Counted from the first letter of the stretch, positions 29,303-39,218 are shown. The stretch: DNA of 64,000 nt from Paragemmobacter ruber (GCF_009908315.1 NZ_JAAATW010000002.1:434001-498000), one strand, 5' to 3'. Notes: generated from the letters alone by a model not told the origin. Made by a program: numbers and translations.

Positions 29303-30083
29303 GGCCGATCCCGGTGAGGAACTGGGTGATGATGGCGGCGTATTCGGCGGGCTTTTCCACGGGGGGGATATGGCCTGCGCCGCGGATCAGGGCGAAGTGG
29401 TGGCCACGGATCAGATCGGCGGTTTCGCGGATCAGATCGGGCGGGGTGGAGCCGTCATTGGCCCCTGCGATGGCGAGGGTGGGCAGGGTGAGGGTGGCGG
29501 TCGTCTCGTACAGGTCGGTGCCGGCGATGGCGGCGGCGCAGCCGCACCAGCCTTCGGGATCGGTGTTCAGGAACAGGGAGGACAGGCGCGGCAGGGCCGG
29601 GGCGCTGCGCCAGTTCCGGCCGAGCCAGCGTTCCATCGTGGGATCATGGAGGGCCGCCATGCCGCCTGCGCGCACCGTGGCGATGCGGTCGGCCCAGTGT
29701 TCTGGCCGCCCGATCCGGGCGGCGGTGTTGGACAGGATCATTGCGCGGACGAGGTCGAGCCGTTTGACGGCGAGGCCTTGGGCGATCAGCCCGCCGATGG
29801 ACAGGCCGAGGAGGACGGCCTCCTTGAGCGCGAAGTGATCCATAAGGCGTTCGGTGTCGCGGATCAGCGCGCCCATGGCATAGGGGGCGGCGGGGACGTC
29901 TGAGGCGCCGTGGCCGCGCAGATCGACGCGCAGGATGCGCAAGGACGGCGGCAGGAGGGGGATCAGGTCATCCCAGATCGCGCCGCTGGTGCCGAGCGCG
30001 TGGATCAGCACGAGGGGCGGGCCGTCCTTGGGGCCGGAGAGATCGGCGTTGAGCCGGAGATCGGGAAAGAAGACAGGGGCCAT
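29295..30083 (-). CDS. 3-oxoadipate enol-lactonase-like hydrolase
   Basis: A 262 aa alpha/beta hydrolase of the PcaD group: VLIHALGTSGAIWDDLIPLLP at the oxyanion side, RVDLRGHGASD, nucleophile in GLSIGG near residue 96, and the terminal His in GAGHIPPVEKPAEY near residue 235. PcaD opens 3-oxoadipate enol-lactone in the protocatechuate branch of the beta-ketoadipate route, but no other pca gene is near, so the substrate is uncertain. It is the upstream member of an overlapping pair with the next hydrolase. Confidence 0.78.
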   Translation of the reverse strand: MAPVFFPDLRLNADLSGPKDGPPLVLIHALGTSGAIWDDLIPLLPPSLRILRVDLRGHGASDVPAAPYAMGALIRDTERLMDHFALKEAVLLGLSIGGLIAQGLAVKRLDLVRAMILSNTAARIGRPEHWADRIATVRAGGMAALHDPTMERWLGRNWRSAPALPRLSSLFLNTDPEGWCGCAAAIAGTDLYETTATLTLPTLAIAGANDGSTPPDLIRETADLIRGHHFALIRGAGHIPPVEKPAEYAAIITQFLTGIGHV

Positions 30084-30151
30084 GTTTGAAAGGGGAAACT
30101 CTTTGCGTGTCTGTCGCGGTGGGGGCGAGGGTTCTGGTTCGAAAAAGGCAG

Positions 30152-31123
30152 TCAGGGGGCGTGCCGATCAAGCGCCATTCGGAAGATCGCGGCATCCACA
30201 TTGCCGCCGGAGGCGGTGCAGATCACGGTGTCGGGCAGATCGGCGTGATGGATCGCGGCGGCCAGCGCGATGGCGCCGCCCGGTTCGAGGACGAGGCGCA
30301 GATGGGTGAAGGCCAGCGCCATGGCGCGCAGGGCCTGATCATCGGTGGCGGTCAGGCCGGGGCCTGCGAGGCGTTGCAGGACGGGCAGGGTAAGGGCGCC
30401 GGGCTGCGGCGTGAGGATCGCGTCGCAGATCGAGCCGGTGGTCTGGGCGTTGCGTTCGGCCTGGCCGGAGGCGAGCGAGCGCGCCATGTCGTCGAAGCCT
30501 GCGGGTTCGACGGGGCGCACGGTCAGCCCCGGGGCGCGTGCCTGCAGGGCGAGCGCGATCCCGGCCGACAGGCCACCCCCGCCGCAGCAGGTGAGGACGG
30601 GGGCTCGGGTGATGCCGAGGGCCGCCGCCTGTTCGGCCAGTTCCAGCCCGATGGTGCCTTGGCCCGCGATGACCTGCGGATCGTCGAAGGGTTTGATCAG
30701 CGTCAGGCCGCGGTCGGCGGTCAGCCGGGCGCCGAGGGTATCGCGATCCTCGGTCGCGCGGTCATAGAGGATGACTTCGGCGCCATAGGCGCGGGTGTTG
30801 GCGATCTTTACCTGTGGCGCGTCCGACGGCATCAGGATCACGGCGGGGATGCCGTGGGCCTGTGCGGCCAGCGCCACGCCCTGCGCATGGTTGCCCGAGG
30901 AATAGGCCATCACGCCCCGGGCGCGGGTGGCGGGGTCCATGGCCGAGATGGCGGACCAGCCGCCGCGAAACTTGAACGACCCGGTCAGTTGCAGGGATTC
31001 GGCCTTGACGAAGATGCGGCGGCCCGCGGCGGCATCAAGGAGCAGTGCGTTCAGCAGGGGCGTCACGCGGGCATGGCCCGACAGGCGGGCGGCGGCGGCC
31101 TCGATCATCGTCACATCGGTCAT
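30152..31123 (-). CDS. Threonine/serine dehydratase (PLP fold type II)
   Basis: A 323 aa PLP enzyme. The Schiff-base lysine is in SFKFRGG near residue 51, the phosphate loop SSGNHAQGVA near residue 76 and the CGGGGLSAG glycine-rich motif near residue 180. It lacks the C-terminal regulatory ACT-like domain of IlvA, so it is the short catabolic type (TdcB, hydroxyaspartate or EutB-like dehydratase). It overlaps the upstream hydrolase gene by 4 bp (31120-31123). Confidence 0.85.
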   Translation of the reverse strand: MTDVTMIEAAAARLSGHARVTPLLNALLLDAAAGRRIFVKAESLQLTGSFKFRGGWSAISAMDPATRARGVMAYSSGNHAQGVALAAQAHGIPAVILMPSDAPQVKIANTRAYGAEVILYDRATEDRDTLGARLTADRGLTLIKPFDDPQVIAGQGTIGLELAEQAAALGITRAPVLTCCGGGGLSAGIALALQARAPGLTVRPVEPAGFDDMARSLASGQAERNAQTTGSICDAILTPQPGALTLPVLQRLAGPGLTATDDQALRAMALAFTHLRLVLEPGGAIALAAAIHHADLPDTVICTASGGNVDAAIFRMALDRHAP

Positions 31124-31947
31124 GCGCGGCAGGCTTTCAGGAAGGCGTGGAGGGCGGCAAGGCTTTCGGCTTCGTCGAGGAAGGGGATATGGGCGCGGTC
31201 GGGCACCTCGGCGAAGATGAGGTCGGGGCGGCGGCGGCGCATTTCCTGCGCCGTCTCGGCGGTGAGAAGATCGGAATTCGCGCCCCGGATCAGGGCGAGG
31301 GGCAGGCCTGCGCAGGCATCGAACAGCGGCCAGAGATCGGCGGGCGGGCCGTCGAAGGCGGCGAGGAAGGCGTCGCGCAGGGCGGGATCGTAGGTGATCT
31401 TCAGCCCCGTCCCGGTGGCGGTGGTGTGCAGCCGCGCCTCGGCCAGCCAGCGTTCGGGCGGGACATTGGCAAAGCCCGGCATGGCCCCGGGAAGGGCGGC
31501 GGCGAGGGCCTGATGCGTCTTGGCGGCGGGGTTGCGACCCACATAGTCGAAGATGCGCGTCAGGCCGGGGCGGTGGATTTCGGGGCCGATGTCATTCAGC
31601 GCGATGCCGATCAGGCGGGGCTTGGCGATGGCGGCAAGGAGGAGGGCGATCAGCCCGCCGCGCGAGGTGCCGAGGATGGCGGCGCGATCCACCCCCAGAT
31701 GATCGAGAAGGGCCAGCGCATCCTGCGCCTCTTGCGGGACGGTGTAGGTGGCGGCGCCGGTCCACTGGCTTTGCCCGCGCCCGCGGTAATCCATGCGGAT
31801 CAGGCGGAGGGGCGGCAGATGGGGGCGGAGATAATCGAAATCGGCCATGGTGCGGGTGAGGCCGGGCAGGCAGAGGAGCGGCAGGCCCGCGCCTTCATCG
31901 CTATAGGCGAGGCGGGCGCCATCGGGGGCGGTGAAGGTATGCGTCAT
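31120..31947 (-). CDS. Alpha/beta-fold hydrolase
   Basis: A 275 aa hydrolase. Oxyanion region PLLCLPGLTRTMADF, then MDYRGRGQSQW, nucleophile in GTSRGG near residue 96, and a likely catalytic His in PDRAHIPFLDEAESL near residue 258. It lies between the HAD gene upstream and the dehydratase downstream, each with a 4 bp overlap. Substrate unknown; a role in breaking down a hydroxylated or halogenated acid would fit the neighbours, as inference only. Confidence 0.82.
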   Translation of the reverse strand: MTHTFTAPDGARLAYSDEGAGLPLLCLPGLTRTMADFDYLRPHLPPLRLIRMDYRGRGQSQWTGAATYTVPQEAQDALALLDHLGVDRAAILGTSRGGLIALLLAAIAKPRLIGIALNDIGPEIHRPGLTRIFDYVGRNPAAKTHQALAAALPGAMPGFANVPPERWLAEARLHTTATGTGLKITYDPALRDAFLAAFDGPPADLWPLFDACAGLPLALIRGANSDLLTAETAQEMRRRRPDLIFAEVPDRAHIPFLDEAESLAALHAFLKACRA

Positions 31948-32618
31948 GCGATCAGCCGGGGCAGGTGGGTTAGGTCGGGGATTTCGTGCTGCGGGCGCTG
32001 GGGCAGGCGGTCCTGCGGCAGGCCTGCGCGATTGACCCAGGCCGTGCGGAAGCCGAAGCGGGCGGCGCCCGCGATATCCCAGCCGTTGGAAGAGACGAAG
32101 AGCACATCCTGCGGGCGGGCGCCGGTTGCCGCCTCGACCAGCGCGTAGACGCGGGCATGGGGTTTGTAGAGGCGCAGGGGATCGACGGAGAGGGTGGCAT
32201 CGAAGAGGCCGGTCAGGCCCGCGGCGGCCTGCGCGGAGGCCAACATGGCGGGCGTGCCGTTCGACAGGATCGCAAGGCGCAGGCCTGTGGCGCGCAGGTT
32301 GCGCAGGGTGTCGGGCGCTTCGGGGAAGGGGTCGAGCGCGTCATAGAGCGCGAGCAGGTCGCGCCGCAGGCCCGGGTCGGCCACGGCATGGGCCTGCAGG
32401 GCCCAATCCAGCGCCTCGGCCGTCACTTGCGCGAAATCGGCATAGGCGCCGGTGATCGTGCGCAGCCATGTGTATTCGAGCTGCTTTCGGCGCCAGTCTT
32501 CGGCGAGGCGTGGCCAGAGCGGGGCAAGCGCCGGATGCGCGGCGGCGGCGCGCCGGGCCGGGGCGGCAATGTCGAAAAGCGTGCCATAGGCATCGAACAC
32601 CAGTGTCGTGATGGACAT
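31944..32618 (-). CDS. Haloacid dehalogenase, type II (HAD superfamily)
   Basis: A 224 aa HAD-like enzyme. Motif I is FDAYGTLFD (nucleophile Asp near residue 9), motif II is ILSNGTP near residue 117, motif III Lys is in DPLRLYKPHARVY near residue 150 and motif IV SSNGWDIAGA near residue 175. The combination YGTLFD plus SNGWD is typical of (S)-2-haloacid dehalogenases, which turn 2-haloacids into 2-hydroxyacids. ATG 32618 avoids a Pro/Arg-rich extension. First gene of an overlapping run with the next two. Confidence 0.85.
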   Translation of the reverse strand: MSITTLVFDAYGTLFDIAAPARRAAAAHPALAPLWPRLAEDWRRKQLEYTWLRTITGAYADFAQVTAEALDWALQAHAVADPGLRRDLLALYDALDPFPEAPDTLRNLRATGLRLAILSNGTPAMLASAQAAAGLTGLFDATLSVDPLRLYKPHARVYALVEAATGARPQDVLFVSSNGWDIAGAARFGFRTAWVNRAGLPQDRLPQRPQHEIPDLTHLPRLIA

Positions 32619-32755
32619 GTGATCCCCCTTGGGTGCCAGTCTGGCACAGGCGGCGGGGGGGTGGTAGGGGGCGCGACCATCGCGGCGCTTGCCCAGCCCG
32701 GGGGCACGGCCTAAACCCCGCCTAGGCCTTCGGGCGCGCAGATCAGGGAAGAGAC

Positions 32756-34534
32756 ATGGCCAAGGATGACAGTGCGCAGACGCGCGCAGCCTCAAAGAAG
32801 GTGGGCGCGCTACGGGGCCTTGCGCCGTTTCTGCGCCCCTATCGCGGCATGACGCTGCTGGCCTTGGCTGCACTGGTGGTGACGGCGGGGATGAGCCTGA
32901 TCCTGCCCATCGCGGTGCGCCGCGTGGTGGACGGGTTCAACGAGGATGTGGCGCTGCTGGACATGTATTTCGCGGCGGCGCTGGGCATTGCGGCCTTGCT
33001 CGCGATCGGGACGGGGCTGCGCTACTATCTGGTGACCAAGCTGGGGGAGCGGGTGGTGGCCGACATCCGCCGCGCGGTGTTTGACCGGGTGATGGGGTTG
33101 AGCCCGGCCTTTTTCGAAAAACTGCTGAGCGGCGAGGTGCTGAGCCGGATCACCACGGATACCACGCTGATCCTGTCGCTGATCGGATCGTCGATTTCGG
33201 TCGCGCTGCGCAATGTGCTGATGCTGGTGGGGGGGCTGGCGCTGTTGTTCCTGACCTCGGCCAAGCTGACGGGGCTGGTCCTGCTGATCGTGCCGGCGGT
33301 GGTGGTGCCGATCATAGTGCTGGGGCGGCGGCTGCGGGGGTTGAGCCGCGAGACGCAGGATTGGATCGCCAATTCATCGGGCACGGCGTCGGAGGCGCTG
33401 ATGTCGGTGCAGACGGTGCAGGCCTTCACCCATGAGGCGCGGACGCGGGCGGCCTTTGCCGAGGTGACGGAGAAATCCTATGGCGCGGCGCAGACCCGCA
33501 CGCGGGTGCGGGCGTTGATGACGGTGATCGTGATCTTTCTGACCTTTACCGGGATCGTCGGCGTGATGTGGATCGGGGCACGCGATGTGCGGGCGGGCGT
33601 GATGACGCCGGGCGAATTGGTGCAGTTCGTGATCTATGCGGTGATCGTGGCGGGCGCCGTGGGCGCGCTGTCGGAAATCTGGGGCGAGGTGCAGCGCGCG
33701 GCGGGCGCGACGGAGCGGCTGGTGGAACTGCTTGGCGCCGATGACCCGGTGGTGGACCCGGCCGCGCCCGTGGCGCTGCCCCGCCCGGCGCGGGGGGAGA
33801 TCGCCTTTGAGGATGTGACCTTCCGCTATCCGACGCGGCCTGAGGTTTCGGCGCTGAACGGGGTGAGCCTGCGGGTGGCCCCCGGCGAGACGGTGGCGCT
33901 GGTCGGGCCTTCGGGCGCGGGGAAGACCACGATCCTGCAGCTTTTGATGCGGTTCTATGATCCCCAGCAGGGGCGGGTGACGATGGACGGGATCGACCTG
34001 CGGACCATGGCGCGGGGCGATTTCCGGCGCGCGATCGCGCTTGTGCCGCAGGATCCGGTGATCTTTGCCGCGACGGCGCGGGAGAATATCCGCTTTGGCC
34101 GCCCCGATGCCACGGATGCCGAGGTGGAGGCCGCCGCAAAGGCGGCGGCGGCGCATGATTTCCTGACCGCCTTGCCCGATGGCTATGACACATGGCTGGG
34201 CGAGCGGGGGGTGATGCTGTCGGGCGGGCAGAAGCAGCGAGTGGCGATTGCGCGGGCGATCCTGCGCGATGCGCGGGTGCTGCTGTTGGATGAGGCGACC
34301 TCGGCGCTGGATGCGGAATCCGAGCGCGCGGTGCAGGCGGCGGTGGAGGGCTTGTCCGAGGGGCGGACGGTGCTGGTGGTGGCGCACCGGCTGGCCACGG
34401 TGAAGCGGGCGGATCGGATCGTCGTCTTTGACAAGGGGCGGATCGTGGCGACCGGCACGCATGAGGCGCTGGTGGCCGAAGGTGGGCTTTATGCGCGGCT
34501 GGCGCGGCTGCAATTCACCGATGGGCAGGCGTGA
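32756..34534 (+). CDS. ABC exporter, fused permease and ATPase (MsbA-like)
   Basis: A 592 aa half-transporter. Residues 1 to about 320 hold six membrane helices (ABC_membrane); the ATPase domain follows with Walker A GPSGAGKTT near residue 383, Q-loop VPQDP near 430, signature LSGGQKQR near 490 and Walker B LLLDEATSALD near 510. It resembles lipid or drug exporters of the MsbA/BmrA group, and would work as a homodimer. It is divergent from the HAD gene. Substrate not visible. Confidence 0.92.
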   Translation: MAKDDSAQTRAASKKVGALRGLAPFLRPYRGMTLLALAALVVTAGMSLILPIAVRRVVDGFNEDVALLDMYFAAALGIAALLAIGTGLRYYLVTKLGERVVADIRRAVFDRVMGLSPAFFEKLLSGEVLSRITTDTTLILSLIGSSISVALRNVLMLVGGLALLFLTSAKLTGLVLLIVPAVVVPIIVLGRRLRGLSRETQDWIANSSGTASEALMSVQTVQAFTHEARTRAAFAEVTEKSYGAAQTRTRVRALMTVIVIFLTFTGIVGVMWIGARDVRAGVMTPGELVQFVIYAVIVAGAVGALSEIWGEVQRAAGATERLVELLGADDPVVDPAAPVALPRPARGEIAFEDVTFRYPTRPEVSALNGVSLRVAPGETVALVGPSGAGKTTILQLLMRFYDPQQGRVTMDGIDLRTMARGDFRRAIALVPQDPVIFAATARENIRFGRPDATDAEVEAAAKAAAAHDFLTALPDGYDTWLGERGVMLSGGQKQRVAIARAILRDARVLLLDEATSALDAESERAVQAAVEGLSEGRTVLVVAHRLATVKRADRIVVFDKGRIVATGTHEALVAEGGLYARLARLQFTDGQA

Positions 34535-34656
34535 GCCGCGTCTGACGTTGCGTTTTCCTGTGCAGTCCAGCCTTGCGGGGCGGGGCCAGAGCCATCATCT
34601 TCCCCTGACACCCCCCGGGAGGACACAAGGGGGGACCGGCGACAGGGGAGGATATC

Positions 34657-36546
34657 ATGGGTGAATTCGCAAACTTGGCGGACGTGAAAGCCATCGAGGC
34701 CGAGATGCCTTGGGAGGCGCGCGGCGCGGCGCGCACGGTATATGAGTTTCTGGGCCGCACGAAGGCGGCGCATGGGACCCGGCCTGCGATCAGCTATCAG
34801 ATCCTGTCCGGCCCCAAGGAAAAGGCCGAAACGCTGACCTGGAACGCGCTGCATGGCAAGGTGACGCAGGCGGCGAACCTGTTCCGCAGCCTGGGCGTGG
34901 GGGAACGGGATGTGGTGGCCTATGTGCTGCCCAACAGCCTTGAGACGGCGGTGACGCTGCTGGGGGGCGCGGTGGCGGGGATCGTGAACCCGATCAACCC
35001 GCTTTTGGAGGCCGAACAGATCAGCGCCATCCTGCGCGAGACGAAGGCCAAGGTAGTGGTGACGCTGAAGGCCTTCCCCAAGACCGATGTGCCGCAGAAG
35101 GTGGCCGAGGCGGTGAAACATGCGCCTTCGGTCAAGACGGTGCTGGAGGTGGATCTGGTCCGCTATCTTGCCCCGCCGAAATCGTGGATCGTGCCGCTGA
35201 TCCGGCCCAAGAACCCGGTCACGCATACGGCCAATGTCCGCAGCTTCGCGGCGGAACTGGCGCGGCAACCGGCGGACCGGCTGACCTTTGAGGATCGCAA
35301 GGAAGACCGGGTCGCGGCCTATTTCCACACCGGCGGCACCACGGGGATGCCCAAGGTGGCGCAGCACAAGGTATCCGGCATGGTCTATAATGGCTGGCTG
35401 GGGCATCGGCTGCTGTTCAAGGAAACCGATTGCGTGATGTGCCCTCTGCCGCTGTTCCATGTGTTTGCGGCCTATCCGATCCTGATGTCGATGATCGCAT
35501 CGGGCGCGCATGTGGTGTTCCCGACGCCTGCGGGGTATCGGGGCGAGGGGGTGTTCGACAATCTGTGGAAGCTGATCGAACGCTGGCGCTGCAGCTATCT
35601 GATCACCGTGCCCACGGCCCTGGCCGCGCTGATGCAGCGGCCGATTGATGCCGATATCTCAAGCCTGAAGAATGCCTTTTCGGGATCGGCCCCGCTGCCG
35701 GTGGAGTTGTACAACCGGTTTCTGAAGGCCACGGGGGTGGAGATCGTCGAAGGCTATGGCCTGACGGAATGCACCTGTCTTGTGTCGGTCAACCCGCCGG
35801 GGGGGACGAAGAAGATCGGGTCGGTCGGCCTGCCCTTCCCGCATACCCATGTGCGCATCCTGCAGAAGACGGCAGACGGGTTCCGCGAATGTGGCGTGGA
35901 TGAGGTGGGCGAGATCTGCGTTGCCAATCCCGGCGTGTTCGAGGGATCGACCTATACGGAGGTGGACAAGAACCGCGATCTGTTTGCCGAAGGCCGCTTT
36001 CTGCGGACGGGCGATCTGGGGCGGATCGACGGGGATGGCTATCTGTTCATCACGGGCCGGGCGAAGGACCTGATCATCCGGGGCGGGCATAACATCGACC
36101 CGGCGGTGATCGAGGAAGGCTTGATAAAGCATGAGGCGGTGGCTTTCGTGGGGGCCATCGGCCAGCCCGATGCCCATGCGGGCGAATTGCCCTGCGCCTA
36201 TGTGGAACTGGTGAAGGGCAAGGACGTGGGCGTCGAGGCGCTGATGGATTATGCCCAGACGCATATCCACGAGCGCGCGGCGGTGCCGAAGCATATCGAG
36301 ATCCTTGCGGAATTGCCGAAGACGGCGGTGGGCAAGGTGTTCAAGCCGGACCTGCGGCGCATGGCCATCAGCCGCATCTATGACGCCACGCTGGCCGAGG
36401 CAGGCATCCCGGCCCGTGTGGCCGAGGTGGTGGAAGACAAGAAGCGCGGGCTGGTGGCGCGGGTCGAGAAGACCGGTGCGGTGGACGAGGCGAAGGTGGC
36501 CGCGCTGCTGGGGGCCTTCCCGGGCGCGTGGGATTGGAAGGTGTAA
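34657..36546 (+). CDS. Acyl-CoA synthetase (AMP-forming)
   Basis: A 629 aa ANL-superfamily ligase. The P-loop is YFHTGGTTGMPKVAQHK near residue 224, motif EGYGLTECTC near 368, TGDLGRIDGDGYLFITGRAKD near 451-471 and the catalytic lysine in PKTAVGKVFK near 557. It activates a carboxylic acid to acyl-AMP and then acyl-CoA. The unusual long C-terminal tail after residue 570 is found in a group of medium/long-chain or aromatic acyl-CoA ligases. GGGGAGG stands before ATG 34657. It ends 14 bp before the dtd stop. Confidence 0.9.
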   Translation: MGEFANLADVKAIEAEMPWEARGAARTVYEFLGRTKAAHGTRPAISYQILSGPKEKAETLTWNALHGKVTQAANLFRSLGVGERDVVAYVLPNSLETAVTLLGGAVAGIVNPINPLLEAEQISAILRETKAKVVVTLKAFPKTDVPQKVAEAVKHAPSVKTVLEVDLVRYLAPPKSWIVPLIRPKNPVTHTANVRSFAAELARQPADRLTFEDRKEDRVAAYFHTGGTTGMPKVAQHKVSGMVYNGWLGHRLLFKETDCVMCPLPLFHVFAAYPILMSMIASGAHVVFPTPAGYRGEGVFDNLWKLIERWRCSYLITVPTALAALMQRPIDADISSLKNAFSGSAPLPVELYNRFLKATGVEIVEGYGLTECTCLVSVNPPGGTKKIGSVGLPFPHTHVRILQKTADGFRECGVDEVGEICVANPGVFEGSTYTEVDKNRDLFAEGRFLRTGDLGRIDGDGYLFITGRAKDLIIRGGHNIDPAVIEEGLIKHEAVAFVGAIGQPDAHAGELPCAYVELVKGKDVGVEALMDYAQTHIHERAAVPKHIEILAELPKTAVGKVFKPDLRRMAISRIYDATLAEAGIPARVAEVVEDKKRGLVARVEKTGAVDEAKVAALLGAFPGAWDWKV

Positions 36547-36564
36547 GGGCGGCTGCGCCCTTAC
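36543..36564. terminator. Palindrome holding both stop codons
   Basis: GTAAGGGCG-GCTG-CGCCCTTAC is a perfect 9-bp stem. It contains the TAA stop of the acyl-CoA synthetase (36544-36546) and, on the other strand, the TAA of dtd (36561-36563). It likely works as a shared two-way terminator. Confidence 0.65.
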
Positions 36565-36995
36565 ATATCCATCCAGATCGTCACCGGGCCGTCATTGTTC
36601 AGGCTGACATCCATATCGGCGCCGAAGATGCCGTTGGCGGTGGGGATGCCTTCGTCCTGCATCGCGCGGGTGAAGCGTTCGTAGAGGCGGCGCCCTTCTT
36701 CGGGCTTGGCGGCGGTGGAAAAGCCCGGGCGGTTGCCGCGCAGATCGGCGGCGAGGGTGAATTGCGATACGATCAGCGCGGCACCGCCGATGTCGCGGAT
36801 GGACAGGTTCATCTTGCCCTGATCATCCTTGAAGATACGCAGTTTGGCGATCTTGGCGGCGAGGAGCAGCGCCTTTTCGTCGGTGTCGCCCTCCATCGCG
36901 CAGACGAGGATCAGGAGGCCTGCACCGATTTCGCCGGTGATGGCCCCGTCAACGGTGACCGAGGCGCGGGAGACGCGCTGGAGGACCGCCCTCAC
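36561..36995 (-). CDS. dtd: D-aminoacyl-tRNA deacylase
   Basis: A 144 aa proofreading enzyme that removes D-amino acids and glycine from tRNA. The Gly-cisPro / active-site motifs are seen as [16 protein letters not shown] near residues 77-92 and [12 protein letters not shown] at the C-terminus. Length is standard. Its start overlaps the PfkB kinase stop by 4 bp (36992-36995), so the two are translated together. Confidence 0.95.
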   Translation of the reverse strand: MRAVLQRVSRASVTVDGAITGEIGAGLLILVCAMEGDTDEKALLLAAKIAKLRIFKDDQGKMNLSIRDIGGAALIVSQFTLAADLRGNRPGFSTAAKPEEGRRLYERFTRAMQDEGIPTANGIFGADMDVSLNNDGPVTIWMDM

Positions 36996-37915
36996 AGCTC
37001 GTTCCGCCAGGGCGGGTTGGCGCCGGGGCGGCTGACGGTGACGGCGGCGGCTTTCGTGCCGAGCGTCAGGGCGGCATCGAGGGTCGCGTCGGAGAGATTT
37101 GCCAGCGCGGCTTTGGTCAGCGCGCCTGCTTCGTGCAGCGCGGTCAGGGCACCTGCGTTGAAGGTGTCGCCCGCGCCGACAGTATCGGCAACGGTGACGC
37201 GGGTGGCGGCGACGAAGCGGTTTTGCGTGGCGGTGATGGCGCGCGCGCCTTCCGCGCCTTCCGTGATGAAGATGAGTTTCGGCCCCTTTTCAAGGAGTTG
37301 GCGGGCCAGCGTAGAGACATCGCCCGCGCCTTGCAGCCAGCGCAGATCCTCATCCGACAGCTTGACGATATCGGCCCGCGCGATCATCCGTTCGATCCGG
37401 GCGCGGTATTCGGCCTCTTTCCCGGCGATGAAGCCCGGGCGGATGTTGGGGTCGATCATGGTGACGCGGGTGGGGGATTCGCGGGCCTGAAGCGCCTCGT
37501 AGGTGGAGGCGGCGGGGTCGTTGACCAGCGAGATGCCGCCGAAGAAGAGGGTGGAGATGGCGGCGGGCAGGGTGGGGAGCTGGTCCTGCGACAAGAGGCG
37601 GCCGGCGGTGTTTTCGTCATAGAAGGCATAGGTGGCCTGACCGTCCACCAGCTTGACGAAGGCCACGGTGGTGGGCCGGTCGGAGCGGGCGCAATACTGG
37701 GTGTCCACCTTGGACGCCTGTAGCGTTTCGGTCAGGATCTGGCCCAGCATGTCATTGGAAATGCCCGAGAAAAAAGCCGACGGCGCGCCGAGGCGGCCCA
37801 GCGCGATGGCGGTGTTGAAGACCGCGCCCCCCGCATAGGGCGAGAAGGCGGGTTCGCCCAGCGTGGTGGTGCGGGGGAGCATGTCGATCAGGGCTTCGCC
37901 ACAGCTGAGAATCAT
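36992..37915 (-). CDS. PfkB-family sugar kinase (fructokinase-like)
   Basis: A 307 aa ribokinase/PfkB kinase. The N-terminal signature [10 protein letters not shown], the substrate loop [17 protein letters not shown] near residue 27 and the ATP-site motif [12 protein letters not shown] near residue 243 are all present, with catalytic Asp in GAGD. This resembles alphaproteobacterial fructokinases and related 2-keto-3-deoxygluconate kinases. The sugar cannot be fixed from sequence. It is upstream of, and overlaps, dtd. Confidence 0.85.
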   Translation of the reverse strand: MILSCGEALIDMLPRTTTLGEPAFSPYAGGAVFNTAIALGRLGAPSAFFSGISNDMLGQILTETLQASKVDTQYCARSDRPTTVAFVKLVDGQATYAFYDENTAGRLLSQDQLPTLPAAISTLFFGGISLVNDPAASTYEALQARESPTRVTMIDPNIRPGFIAGKEAEYRARIERMIARADIVKLSDEDLRWLQGAGDVSTLARQLLEKGPKLIFITEGAEGARAITATQNRFVAATRVTVADTVGAGDTFNAGALTALHEAGALTKAALANLSDATLDAALTLGTKAAAVTVSRPGANPPWRNEL

Positions 37916-37973
37916 TCGGGCCTCCTATCCGTGGGGCGGACCTTATCGGATCACGCGATGTTAGCGCAAACAA

Positions 37974-38933
37974 TCAGCGGGTGAACCACGGGGCGAGATT
38001 GGCGCGCACGCGCGCGAGGGGGGTGTCGCCGGAGGTGTCGGGGGTGAAGGTCTGGCCGGTGATCGCCTGATAGGCGTCGATATAGACCTGCGCGGTGTGC
38101 TGGATCATTTCCTGAGGGATTTCAGGGATTTCGTCCTTGTAGGGGTCGCAGCGGGCGGCGACCCAGGCGCGGATCACGTCCTTGTCGAAGGAGGGGGGGC
38201 GGGTGCCGTTGTCAAAAGCGGCGGCGTAGCCGGAGGCGAGCCAGTAGCGGCTGGAATCGGGGGTGTGGATTTCGTCGGCGAGCAAGATGGTTCCGTCCGC
38301 GTCGGTGCCGAATTCGTATTTGGTATCCACGAGGATCAGGCCGCGTTCTGCCGCCATCTGTTGGCCGCGCGCAAAGAGGGCGAGGGCCTTGGCGGAGACC
38401 TCATCCCATTGGGATTGGGTGAGAAGTCCTTGGGAAACAATGTCTTGGGCGGTCAGTGGTTCGTCATGGCCGCCATCGAAGGCCTTGGAGGTGGGGGTGA
38501 TGATGGGGGCGGGGAGGGCCTGATTGTCGCGCAGGCCATCTGGCAGGGTGTGGCCGTACATGGCGCGCTGGCCCTGTTTGTAGAGCGTCAGGATCGAGGT
38601 GCCGGTGGTGCCGGCAAGGTAGCCGCGCACGACGATTTCGACGGGCAGGATGGTGAGCCGCTTGCCGATGACGACATTGGGATCGGGGTAGGAGATCACG
38701 TGGTTGGGGCAGATGTCGGCGGTGTGTTCGAACCAGAATTTCGCGGTCTGGGTCAGGACTTGGCCCTTGAAGGGGATGGCGGCGAGGATGCGGTCGAAGG
38801 CGGAGATGCGGTCGGATGAGATGAGGATGCGGGTGCCGTCGGGCAGGTCATAGCAATCGCGGACCTTGCCGAAATAGGGGTTGGGAAGTTCGGGGATATG
38901 CGCCTGCGCGAGGGTGCGGGTGAGGTCGGTCAT
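37974..38933 (-). CDS. purC: Phosphoribosylaminoimidazole-succinocarboxamide synthase (SAICAR synthetase)
   Basis: ATP-dependent ligase in step eight of IMP synthesis: joins aspartate to CAIR. The 319 aa length is the long (yeast/plant-like) form found in many alphaproteobacteria. Visible motifs are [27 protein letters not shown] near residues 22-48, VVRGYLAGT near 105, [15 protein letters not shown] near 220 and [10 protein letters not shown] near 248. ATG 38933 is chosen over an upstream in-frame ATG because the extra residues are Pro-rich. It stands alone on the minus strand. Confidence 0.95.
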   Translation of the reverse strand: MTDLTRTLAQAHIPELPNPYFGKVRDCYDLPDGTRILISSDRISAFDRILAAIPFKGQVLTQTAKFWFEHTADICPNHVISYPDPNVVIGKRLTILPVEIVVRGYLAGTTGTSILTLYKQGQRAMYGHTLPDGLRDNQALPAPIITPTSKAFDGGHDEPLTAQDIVSQGLLTQSQWDEVSAKALALFARGQQMAAERGLILVDTKYEFGTDADGTILLADEIHTPDSSRYWLASGYAAAFDNGTRPPSFDKDVIRAWVAARCDPYKDEIPEIPQEMIQHTAQVYIDAYQAITGQTFTPDTSGDTPLARVRANLAPWFTR

Positions 38934-39168
38934 GGGGGCCCCCGATGCTGTGGTTGCGGGGGTGATGCGGCGCGGGAGGGGCGCTGTCAAGCGGGGGTGG
39001 GGCGGGGCTGGGGCGGGGGCGGCCAAGCCCTTGCGCGCGGCGGATTAATTCACCGGGACGGGGGGTGTGGGATGTGCCGGGCGGCATGCAGGACGGCGTG
39101 CAGCACGGCGTATGCACGGCGTATGCACGGGCGCGGCCTTTTCCGCACGTTAACCATGCGGCGAGTCG
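38934..39168. other. Intergenic region upstream of purC
   Basis: A 235 bp gap before the double hairpin. It is G-rich and carries a short direct repeat, CACGGCGTATG twice in a row near 39110-39131. No gene or clear promoter is seen. Confidence 0.4.
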
Positions 39169-39217
39169 GCCGATTTCTGCACGCAGAAATCGGCGCGGAA
39201 ACTGCGTCAGTTTCCGC
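39169..39217 (-). terminator. Double hairpin closing the telA cluster
   Basis: Two perfect hairpins follow one another: GCCGATTTCTGC/GCAGAAATCGGC (39169-39194) and GCGGAAACTG/CAGTTTCCGC (39195-39217), just 1 bp after the zinc-ribbon gene stop on the minus strand. It matches the tandem-palindrome style seen after argF. Confidence 0.75.
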
Positions 39218-39218
39218 C

